Source: Pseudobutyrivibrio ruminis (GTDB lineage: Bacteria > Bacillota > Clostridia > Lachnospirales > Lachnospiraceae). Taken from it: a stretch of 64,000 bases of DNA. Each line of letters opens with the position of its first letter. Position 1 is the stretch's first letter. Position numbers and translations under genes: made by a program. Below, one piece after another: positions 42,323 to 49,405 of this stretch. A model generated the notes under the pieces. The model was not told the DNA's origin and ran no database searches. It worked only from the letters and a program-made list of their open reading frames with translations. The DNA lies in NCBI GenBank assembly GCA_015057305.1, contig SVES01000002.1, positions 1 to 64,000 of the forward strand, read 5' to 3'.

Positions 42323-44419
42323 ATGAAGGTTTTTACTACGGACAAAATTAGAAATGTTGTGTTACTTGGTCATAGCGGGGCGGGCAAAACCAGTCTCATC
42401 GAATCAATGGCTTTTCTGGCTGGTCAAATCAGCAAGCCTGGCACTATAGAGGCTGGTAATACCATTAGTGACTACGACAAATTGGAACAAAAAAACAAGT
42501 TTTCTATTTACACATCTTTAGCACCAATCGTGTGGGGCGACACAAAGATTAATTTCCTAGATACACCAGGATTTTTTGATTTCGTTGGAGAAGTTGAGGA
42601 AGCTGTAAGTGCAGCTGACGCAGCAATTATTGTTATTTCAGGTAAAAGCGGAATAGAGGTTGGTACAAAGAAGGCTTGGGAGATGTGCGATAAATTTAAT
42701 CTTCCAAGGATGGTTTTTGTAACTGACATGGATATAGATGATGCCAGCTATAGAGAAATTGTTGAAGAACTTCAGGAGCTTTATGGCAAAAAGATTGCAC
42801 CTTTCCATTTGCCTATTAGAGAAAATGGCGAGTTTGTTGGCTATGTAAATGTTATTCAGCAGATTGGTAAGCGCTGGAAGGGCGATGGGGCTCCAGAGCA
42901 TTGTGATGTGCCAGATTACAACAAGGAATATTTGGAGAAATATCGTGAAGCCTTGATGGAATCAGTTGCTGAGACATCAGAGGAATTCATGGATAGATAC
43001 TTTGGTGGAGAAGAATTTTCAGAGGATGAAATTAGACAGGCACTTCGCGCTAATGTAGGCACGGGAGATATTGTTCCTGTGATGATGGGTTCAAATACTC
43101 TAAATCGTGGACAATACACTATGCTTGTAGATATCGTAAAATATCTTCCAAGCCCTGAGGACAGAAAGGTCTCTGGAATTAACGCAAACACAAATGAGGT
43201 TTACGAAGCAAATTACGATTTCTCTAAACCTAAGAGTGCTTATGTTTTTAAGACAATTGTTGATCCTTTTGTAGGAAAATATTCTCTTATAAAAGTAAAT
43301 TCTGGTGTTCTTAAAACAGATGATTTACTTTATAACAAGCACAAGGAGACAGAGGAGAAAATAGGAAAACTTTATGTATTAACTGGAAGTAAGGCCGAGG
43401 AAGTACCAGAGCTTCATGCTGGTGATATAGGAGCTCTTTCTAAGCTGCAGAAGGTTGCAACAACGGATTCACTTTCAACAAAAGCAAATCCTATTCTTTA
43501 TATTAGAACTCCTTTATCTACACCTTATACTTACAAACGCTATAAGGCTAAGAATAAAGGGGATGAGGATAAGATTGCTCAGTCTCTTGCAAAGCTTTGT
43601 GCTGAAGATCTTACAATTAAGGTGGTTAATGACGGGGAGAACAGCCAGTCGCTGATTTATGGAATTGGTGATAGACACATTGATATGCTAGTGCAGAAGC
43701 TTAATGAAAAGTACAAGGTAGATATTGAGCTTAGCCAACCAAAGATTGCATTCAAGGAAACAATTCGTGGTAAGTCAGATGTTGAATACAAATATAAGAA
43801 GCAGACTGGCGGTCATGGACAGTATGGACATGTAAAGATGACCTTTGAGCCATCTGGAAATATGGAGGAGCATTATAACTTTACAGAATCAGTTGTAGGC
43901 GGTGCTGTTCCTAAGAACTATTTCCCAGCAGTTGAAAAGGGCTTACAGGAGGCTGTACTTGCAGGTCCACTTGCTGCATATCCTGTAGTTGGAATCCATG
44001 CTAATTTGTACGATGGAAGCTATCATCCAGTAGATTCATCAGAAATGGCATTTAAGGTTGCTGCAAAGGGCGCTTTCAAGGAGGGTATTATGAAGGCAAA
44101 TCCTATTCTTCTTGAACCTATCGAAACTTTAAGGGTTGTAGTGCCAGATGCATATACAGGAGATGTTATGGGTGATCTTAACAAGAGAAGAGGACGTGTA
44201 CTTGGTATGAATCCAACAGAAACTGGAGGAAAAACCGAAGTTCTTGCGGAAGTTCCTATGGCTGAGCTTTATGGTTATGATACAACACTTCGTTCAATGA
44301 CTGGTGGTTACGGCACATTTTCTTATGAGTTGGCTCGTTATGAGCAGGTTCCATCTGATGTACAGGCTAAAGAGGTGGAACGTAGAGCTAATAAGATTAA
44401 GGATGTTGATGAGGAATAA
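42323..44419 (+). CDS. Elongation factor G-like GTPase
   Basis: A 698-aa protein with the full EF-G domain plan: GTPase (1-270), domain II, III, IV (GGHGQYGHVKMTFEP) and V (RGRVLGMNP). The P-loop is GHSGAGKT (16-23). Two usual residues differ: the catalytic His after DTPG is F84, and the NKxD guanine motif reads TDMD at 134-137. The EF-G-like subfamily is distinct from the canonical translocase, which should be encoded elsewhere with the rps genes. Translocation, recycling or a regulatory role are possible. GGGAGG precedes the ATG. Confidence 0.9.
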   Translation: MKVFTTDKIRNVVLLGHSGAGKTSLIESMAFLAGQISKPGTIEAGNTISDYDKLEQKNKFSIYTSLAPIVWGDTKINFLDTPGFFDFVGEVEEAVSAADAAIIVISGKSGIEVGTKKAWEMCDKFNLPRMVFVTDMDIDDASYREIVEELQELYGKKIAPFHLPIRENGEFVGYVNVIQQIGKRWKGDGAPEHCDVPDYNKEYLEKYREALMESVAETSEEFMDRYFGGEEFSEDEIRQALRANVGTGDIVPVMMGSNTLNRGQYTMLVDIVKYLPSPEDRKVSGINANTNEVYEANYDFSKPKSAYVFKTIVDPFVGKYSLIKVNSGVLKTDDLLYNKHKETEEKIGKLYVLTGSKAEEVPELHAGDIGALSKLQKVATTDSLSTKANPILYIRTPLSTPYTYKRYKAKNKGDEDKIAQSLAKLCAEDLTIKVVNDGENSQSLIYGIGDRHIDMLVQKLNEKYKVDIELSQPKIAFKETIRGKSDVEYKYKKQTGGHGQYGHVKMTFEPSGNMEEHYNFTESVVGGAVPKNYFPAVEKGLQEAVLAGPLAAYPVVGIHANLYDGSYHPVDSSEMAFKVAAKGAFKEGIMKANPILLEPIETLRVVVPDAYTGDVMGDLNKRRGRVLGMNPTETGGKTEVLAEVPMAELYGYDTTLRSMTGGYGTFSYELARYEQVPSDVQAKEVERRANKIKDVDEE

Positions 44420-44442
44420 TTAAATAGCTATTGATGTTTTTG

Positions 44443-44475
44443 CAGGCTGCCATAATTTGGCAGCCTGTTTTATAG
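44443..44475 (+). terminator. Intrinsic terminator after the EF-G-like gene
   Basis: A perfect 10-bp GC-rich stem (44443-44452 with 44458-44467) with loop TAATT is followed by TTTTATAG. Confidence 0.9.
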
Positions 44476-44488
44476 TTGAAATAAAGTG

Positions 44489-44517
44489 TTGACACTAATA
44501 TTTATAAGTATTAATAT
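44489..44517 (+). promoter_or_regulatory. Promoter of the membrane-protein cluster
   Basis: TTGACA (44489-44494) and TAATAT (44512-44517) are separated by 17 bases, 34 bases before the first small membrane-protein gene. No other promoter of similar quality was seen before the GH114-like gene, so one long transcript is likely. Confidence 0.75.
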
Positions 44518-44550
44518 ACTACTATAAAAACTGTTTGAAGGGAGAATCAT

Positions 44551-44808
44551 ATGGCTTTTATTGGAATTTTCTTAGTGATGTTGATATTTTTACTTGCATG
44601 TATTGCTATATTTGTAGGTTTAGCTACAGCTATAAGCCTAGGCTTGGTTGCCTTGATTAGCGGCATCATATTAACTGCAAAAGGAACTGAGGTGGTTGGA
44701 AAATCAAAAAAGAAGATATTTGGTATTACATTAATTGTAGTGGCTCTTGGGATGATAATACCATTTGGAATTCTGATGTTTAAATTTGTTTCTATGTTTT
44801 TAGGTTAA
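44551..44808 (+). CDS. Small two-helix membrane protein
   Basis: An 85-aa protein made almost only of two or three hydrophobic helices (about 2-45 and 57-83) with a short basic loop KGTEVVGKSKKK between them. No family is recognised. AAGGGAG precedes the ATG. It is the first gene after a consensus promoter and precedes four more membrane-protein genes on the same strand. Confidence 0.65.
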   Translation: MAFIGIFLVMLIFLLACIAIFVGLATAISLGLVALISGIILTAKGTEVVGKSKKKIFGITLIVVALGMIIPFGILMFKFVSMFLG

Positions 44809-44840
44809 TTAGCATAATAAAAGAAAAATTTACAGGGCGA

Positions 44841-45872
44841 ATGACAATTATGAATTATATTTTAAAATTTGTGCTATTTTTGATTATTTTTGCAGGTCCA
44901 GTTGCGGGAGTATATTTATTAATAAAAGAAAAGAGATTGAGATTCTTTTATGTGAAATATGGTATCGTATCCGTTGTTTTATTATTACTAGATGTTATTT
45001 TTGCAATTACTTCGCCAGACTTTTATGGAGTGGCTTTTGCATTTGTGCTATTTTTACCATATCACATTATACTCATGCTACTGTTTTGTATTGTTGGTAT
45101 AATTGTAAATGCAGCTAGGACTAAATTTTTTACCAAAGCTGAAGCATTTAAAATGATTGGGATTGCTATATGCATAGTATTGGTTCTTACAGGTTTTGAG
45201 GAATACCGTAATTACGAACTTAAAAAAGATTTTAGTAAATATCCTAACATTACATTTTTGGGAAAGAATTTTAATCCTTATGAATGTATGATTGTTAAAT
45301 GGAATAGTACAGATAATACATATAAAAAGTATTTACTTGTAGAGTCAATGGGAAATTCATATGAAAAGTTTGATTATTTGATAAACAATCCAGATGATTA
45401 TTATGTAAGTAAAAAATATTTAGATGGCACTGGAAATTTTTATTATTCCTTTAATATCTACGGAGAAAATGGTGCTATTACTTCAGAAGTATATCGTGTA
45501 AATATTGCTTCTAAAAAAACAGAGAGAATAATTCAAGATGATTTGATAGATGACTTTGAAACGTCACCTTTAGATAATAATTTAATCTATTATCACTCAT
45601 CAAATCAGATTAAAATTTTTAATATATCTACAGGAGAGACATCTGTTTTATTAGATAATACGAAAAATGATTCTCTTAAATTTACTGATTACATAATTAG
45701 AATTTCTGATGATGGAAGGTTCATTATGTACTGTAAAGCAATTGATTATGATTTGTTTTTGTGGGGATTTGATTGCGTTTATGTTTATGATACTAAAGAA
45801 GGTACTACGCAAGAAGTGATAAAAACTGATCTTTGTGAAATTGATGCTGATAGTTTAAAATGGGAAGAATAA
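44841..45872 (+). CDS. Membrane protein with four N-terminal helices and a soluble beta-rich domain
   Basis: A 343-aa protein of unknown family. Four transmembrane helices fill residues 1-125. The remainder (about 130-343) is soluble and rich in short beta strands with repeated Y-x-Y and DNNLIYYHSS, IKIFNISTGETSVLLDN, FIMYCK units, resembling beta-propeller blades as in WD/TolB-like domains. The external domain might bind a ligand. An in-frame ATG at 44850 is an alternative start. Its stop codon overlaps the start of a 23-codon ORF. Confidence 0.65.
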   Translation: MTIMNYILKFVLFLIIFAGPVAGVYLLIKEKRLRFFYVKYGIVSVVLLLLDVIFAITSPDFYGVAFAFVLFLPYHIILMLLFCIVGIIVNAARTKFFTKAEAFKMIGIAICIVLVLTGFEEYRNYELKKDFSKYPNITFLGKNFNPYECMIVKWNSTDNTYKKYLLVESMGNSYEKFDYLINNPDDYYVSKKYLDGTGNFYYSFNIYGENGAITSEVYRVNIASKKTERIIQDDLIDDFETSPLDNNLIYYHSSNQIKIFNISTGETSVLLDNTKNDSLKFTDYIIRISDDGRFIMYCKAIDYDLFLWGFDCVYVYDTKEGTTQEVIKTDLCEIDADSLKWEE

Positions 45873-45943
45873 TGGAAGATTTTGCGTTAACAGAAAGAAC
45901 AGGCTTTTCTGTAGTTGAATGTGGTGGAAGCGAAATAAAGTAA
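45872..45943 (+). CDS. Candidate 23-aa small protein, translationally coupled
   Basis: An ATG overlaps the upstream stop codon (TAATG at 45870-45874) and follows GGGAAG at a usable distance. The frame runs 23 codons (MEDFALTERTGF..., ending EIK) to TAA at 45941-45943, which is the first part of the next gene's TAAGGAAAGG ribosome site. That tight fit suggests real translation, at least as a coupling leader. It shows no hydrophobic helix and has one Cys. It could also be chance or a decayed gene end. Confidence 0.4.
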   Translation: MEDFALTERTGFSVVECGGSEIK

Positions 45944-45958
45944 GGAAAGGAAAAAGTT

Positions 45959-47185
45959 GTGAAAGAATATGAATATAGGGTACAGGAATCCGTACTCATT
46001 AAGATTTTAGGAATTGCATTTATCGTAATCGGGATAGGTGTTGCCGGGTTAGGACTTTTAATAACCGTAGAAAATGGTCGCTATGTATGCTTAATAGCAG
46101 GAGGAATAATTGCAGCCATAGGAGGGCTTTTCTTACTGGATTTCTACAGAAGAGGCCTTTACATAATTCGAGAAGGAAAAGAATATATTTATAAGCCTTT
46201 TATTGGGCCTTCAAAACACTTTTTCAGATCAGATGTGGCAAAATCAGAGATTCGCCCTGTTAAATTTTCACCTCAAGATCAATGTGTGGTTCTTTATGAT
46301 TATGAAGGCAAAAAGCTTGCAGGTGTTGAGCTTAATATGGTAAACGCTGACAGATTTGCACAAGAAATTGCTTCACCTGAGGATTTTGATAAATTTGAAA
46401 AGGGCGAGACTGTAAGCACACTTGGTGATTACTTTGAAGAAAACACAGCAGTTGATGATTCAAATGGCATTGTGGAAAATAAAGAAGAACGTTTAAAAAA
46501 GATTAAAGTAATTAAAATAGTAAATTATATCTTAGGTGCCTTATTACTTGGCAGTTCTTTTGTTGCTATTAGAACAGATTTTAGAGTCTTTAGTTTGGTT
46601 TATATTATTGGATGTTTGTTTACCTGGCTCTATGGTATTGTGCTAAGAGACTATGTGGTAATTGAATATAATAATAAAAAGAAATATGAAGAAGAATATG
46701 CTTCAATGGGATTTCCTATATTTTGTGCAGCCATTGCTTCATTAATGGGACTATCCTTGTTTCGTAATATTACCTATGTAGATGATGTCTTTAACTTGGT
46801 TGTGGTATTAATATTTTCACTAGCTATGGTGTTAATTTTTATAATTTTACCAAAGAAAAAGCCATATAAAAAATATTTTTACGTGCTAATATTTTTTATG
46901 GGATTATTCAGTGGACTTTTCCTTATGGATTCGGTGTCCTATTATACTGCAGATGTAGATAGAGTGGAAGATATCGAGATAATAGATACTGAAATAACCC
47001 ATGGGTCCAAAGGACGTAGAAGCTATTATCTTACAATTAATTCAGATTCTTTGTATAATGAAAGAGTTAACGTACCTAAATACATATATGATTACGCAGA
47101 GAGTCCACTTAAGGAAGATTTGGTTGTAGTATTTGCAACAGATATTTTGAATCAAGAATTTTACACTATAGAATTAGATTATTAG
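45959..47185 (+). CDS. Multi-pass membrane protein with an inserted PH-like domain
   Basis: A 408-aa protein of unknown family. Two N-terminal helices (about 15-60) precede a soluble domain (about 62-145; GLYIIREGKEYIYKPF, CVVLYDYEGKKLAGVEL) that reads like a bacterial PH-type domain. Six or so further helices (about 187-320) follow and a C-terminal beta-rich segment (about 330-408). The start is GTG at 45959, eight bases after TAAGGAAAGG. It lies in the same transcript as its neighbours. Confidence 0.65.
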   Translation: MKEYEYRVQESVLIKILGIAFIVIGIGVAGLGLLITVENGRYVCLIAGGIIAAIGGLFLLDFYRRGLYIIREGKEYIYKPFIGPSKHFFRSDVAKSEIRPVKFSPQDQCVVLYDYEGKKLAGVELNMVNADRFAQEIASPEDFDKFEKGETVSTLGDYFEENTAVDDSNGIVENKEERLKKIKVIKIVNYILGALLLGSSFVAIRTDFRVFSLVYIIGCLFTWLYGIVLRDYVVIEYNNKKKYEEEYASMGFPIFCAAIASLMGLSLFRNITYVDDVFNLVVVLIFSLAMVLIFIILPKKKPYKKYFYVLIFFMGLFSGLFLMDSVSYYTADVDRVEDIEIIDTEITHGSKGRRSYYLTINSDSLYNERVNVPKYIYDYAESPLKEDLVVVFATDILNQEFYTIELDY

Positions 47186-47200
47186 GAGAGGATGCTTGTT

Positions 47201-47917
47201 ATGAAAAAATTTGTTTTAAATCACATTTTTGAATTAGTTGGTGGAATTTTTAGTATTATTGGTATAGGGGTTCTTGCGGTAGGAATAATTCTTATCCTTC
47301 AGTCTAAAGCATTTATGGAAAATGCAGTTCAAGTAGATGGCGTGATAGATGAAATCGATATCTTTAATCATAGTGATGATACAGATGATATATATGTATC
47401 TTATTACTATGACGGAAAAGAATATAATCATGTTAAAATGAACTATTCTTCTTCTAGTATGTATGAGGGAGAAGAAATAGAGCTATATATTGATCCAGAA
47501 TCCCCAACAGATTTTAAAACAAAAGAGGAAGATACATTTTTAAAAATATTCTTTCCGGCCTTTGGTGGTGTATTTACATTAATTGGTCTTCCTATGCTTA
47601 TTGTTCCACTTAACAAAAAGGTTAGAAATAAAAAGCTTTTAGATAGAGGGCAGCATGTATATGCTGTAATAGAAAGTATTAATCTAAATTTAAGAGTTAC
47701 AATCAATGGCAGAAATCCATACATGGTTTTTTGTAGCTATAAAAATCCTAGTGATGGAATGATATATAAATTTAAAAGTGAGAATTTAATGTTTAATCCT
47801 AATGATTCATATAAAGTAGGAGACAATGTGGATGTTTATATAGAGCCAGAAAACTTAAAGCATTATTATGTAGATGTTATTGATAAGATGGCACCTTACG
47901 TGAAGGATTATACATGA
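47201..47917 (+). CDS. DUF3592-like membrane protein
   Basis: A 238-aa protein with a membrane helix (about 9-32), a soluble segment, a second helix (about 115-137) and a final soluble domain. The two soluble parts look like repeated DUF3592-type units: VQVDGVIDEIDIF, YVSYYYDGKEYNHVK and EIELYIDPESPTDF, then HVYAVIESINLNL, NPYMVFCSYKNP and VDVYIEPENLKHYYV. Function unknown. GAGG nine bases upstream supports ATG 47201; ATG 47192 is close to the ribosome site but possible. It ends two bases before the next gene. Confidence 0.65.
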   Translation: MKKFVLNHIFELVGGIFSIIGIGVLAVGIILILQSKAFMENAVQVDGVIDEIDIFNHSDDTDDIYVSYYYDGKEYNHVKMNYSSSSMYEGEEIELYIDPESPTDFKTKEEDTFLKIFFPAFGGVFTLIGLPMLIVPLNKKVRNKKLLDRGQHVYAVIESINLNLRVTINGRNPYMVFCSYKNPSDGMIYKFKSENLMFNPNDSYKVGDNVDVYIEPENLKHYYVDVIDKMAPYVKDYT

Positions 47918-47918
47918 T

Positions 47919-49214
47919 ATGGATTCTATGATGTTTTATATTATTGGAGCATTTTTGGGCTTGGTTGCTATCATGCTCTTTATAGTACCATTTAAAGTAG
48001 AATTAGGTTCGAAAGATAAAATTTTCTATATTGTGGTTGGAACAGTAATGGCTTGTCTTTCCATTTCATTGCTTACCCAAAATGGGGTGATGTTTGGAAT
48101 ATGCTTTTGCTTTGCAATGGCAATTATCTTAATTTGTTTTTCTGTGTCAGAGTTTTACTCCTTAGTAACTCATAATAGAATGGTTAATGGAAGATTAAGA
48201 CAAATCATCACGGTTACTCCCACTACTAGATTTCATTACCAATTGTATTTTAGTGTTAGCGGTTCAAAAGAAGACTATATTGTGGACTTCGCGTCTTCAG
48301 TAAAGTGGCTTGTAATTGGTGAATCATATGAAATATATATTTCAGATAAGGATAATAGGGCATATTTGAAAAAAGGATTTCACATATTTACTAGTATAGT
48401 AGCTGCATTTTTAGCAATCGGCTTTGGCAGCGTGTTTTTTCAGCTTGTTTTAGGTCGCATAGGGCTAGCTGCATCTTCTGCATATGATTATGGTGTGTAC
48501 ATAGGTGCTGCTCCAGAGAATTTAGCAAAAAAAGATTTGCCTGAAATTATTGTTGTTGACGCTCAGTATTATTCGAAAGATGATATTAATGAGCTTAAGG
48601 ATAATGGGTGTATCGTATATACGTATTTAAATATCGGCTCAATTGAAGCTTTTAGAGACTACTACACTAGTTATGAAGATATCACTTTAGATACATATGA
48701 AAACTGGGAAGATGAAAAATGGGTGGATGTGTCACAGGATAAATGGCAGGATTTTATTTCTGAAAAAGCGGATGAACTTTTGGACAAGGGCGTAGATGGA
48801 TTTTTTGTAGATAACTGTGATGTTTACTATCAGTATCCAACAGAAGATATCTTTCAGGGGTTGACTTTGATTCTAGAGGATCTAAATAGTAAAGATACTT
48901 ATGTTATGGTAAACGGTGGCGACGCCTTTGTGACTGAATACTATAATCGCAACAATACATTAGATAAGATATTAGACGGTGTAAACCAAGAAAGTGTTTA
49001 CACATATATTGATTGGGAAAATGATTCCTTTGATATTAATTCCTATTCCGATAGAGAATTTTTTACAAATTATTTAGAGCTAGTGTTAGATGCTGGTAAG
49101 GATGCATATGACCTTGAATATGCTACAGATTCTGATATAGCGAAGGATGCTTTGAAATATGCTAGGAAACATAAATTTAAAATATATGTTTCTGATTCGT
49201 TGGAATTAAACTAA
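47919..49214 (+). CDS. Membrane-anchored GH114-like glycosidase
   Basis: A 431-aa protein. The first 190 residues hold four or five transmembrane helices with an inserted DUF3592-like soluble stretch (VTPTTRFHYQLYFSV). The remainder (about 200-431) is a GH114/TM1410-type TIM-barrel: YGVYIGAAPENL, IIVVDAQYYSKDDI, VYTYLNIGSIE, DVSQDKWQDFI, GVDGFFVDNCDVYY and YVMVNGGDAFV. GH114 enzymes include endo-alpha-1,4-polygalactosaminidase, so exopolysaccharide cleavage is possible. It is the last gene of the membrane cluster and is followed by a terminator. Confidence 0.78.
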   Translation: MDSMMFYIIGAFLGLVAIMLFIVPFKVELGSKDKIFYIVVGTVMACLSISLLTQNGVMFGICFCFAMAIILICFSVSEFYSLVTHNRMVNGRLRQIITVTPTTRFHYQLYFSVSGSKEDYIVDFASSVKWLVIGESYEIYISDKDNRAYLKKGFHIFTSIVAAFLAIGFGSVFFQLVLGRIGLAASSAYDYGVYIGAAPENLAKKDLPEIIVVDAQYYSKDDINELKDNGCIVYTYLNIGSIEAFRDYYTSYEDITLDTYENWEDEKWVDVSQDKWQDFISEKADELLDKGVDGFFVDNCDVYYQYPTEDIFQGLTLILEDLNSKDTYVMVNGGDAFVTEYYNRNNTLDKILDGVNQESVYTYIDWENDSFDINSYSDREFFTNYLELVLDAGKDAYDLEYATDSDIAKDALKYARKHKFKIYVSDSLELN

Positions 49215-49240
49215 AATTCTGCTGATATCTAGTTGTTTAC

Positions 49241-49290
49241 AAAAGCTGTGGATGTTTTCATTGCAAAACGCTACAGCTTTTATTATAATT
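49241..49290 (+). terminator. Terminator of the membrane-protein cluster
   Basis: AAAAGCTGT (49241-49249) pairs with ACAGCTTTT (49273-49281), with an inner GTTTT/AAAAC stem (49254-49258 with 49265-49269), followed by ATTATAATTT. The leuS promoter elements lie inside the hairpin's loop and tail. Confidence 0.8.
49261..49289 (+). promoter_or_regulatory. Promoter of leuS nested in the upstream terminator
   Basis: TTGCAA (49261-49266), in the terminator loop, and TATAAT (49284-49289), in its tail, are separated by 17 bases. The leader to leuS would be about 110 bases and contains a further hairpin with a T-run at 49314-49336. Confidence 0.6.
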
Positions 49291-49313
49291 TCGGGTAGTT
49301 GTGAGTGAGGGAT

Positions 49314-49336
49314 AAATTTGCAAAGCAAATTTTTTT
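49314..49336 (+). terminator. Hairpin with U-tract in the leuS leader
   Basis: AAATTTGC (49314-49321... through the AAA loop) pairs perfectly with GCAAATTT (49325-49332), followed by TTTT. The stem is enclosed by GGGAT (49309-49313) pairing with ATCCC (49341-49345). No T-box consensus was found, so any attenuation mechanism is unknown. Confidence 0.5.
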
Positions 49337-49405
49337 AAATATCCCGAGCGATGTATCAGGATTATAGTATATAATCATGATGTTACATTATTGCGAGGTG
49401 AGAAA

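Noticed and set aside
49290-49405. T-box riboswitch before leuS
   Set aside because: The conserved GGGTGGnACCGCG core is absent and the leader is too short.
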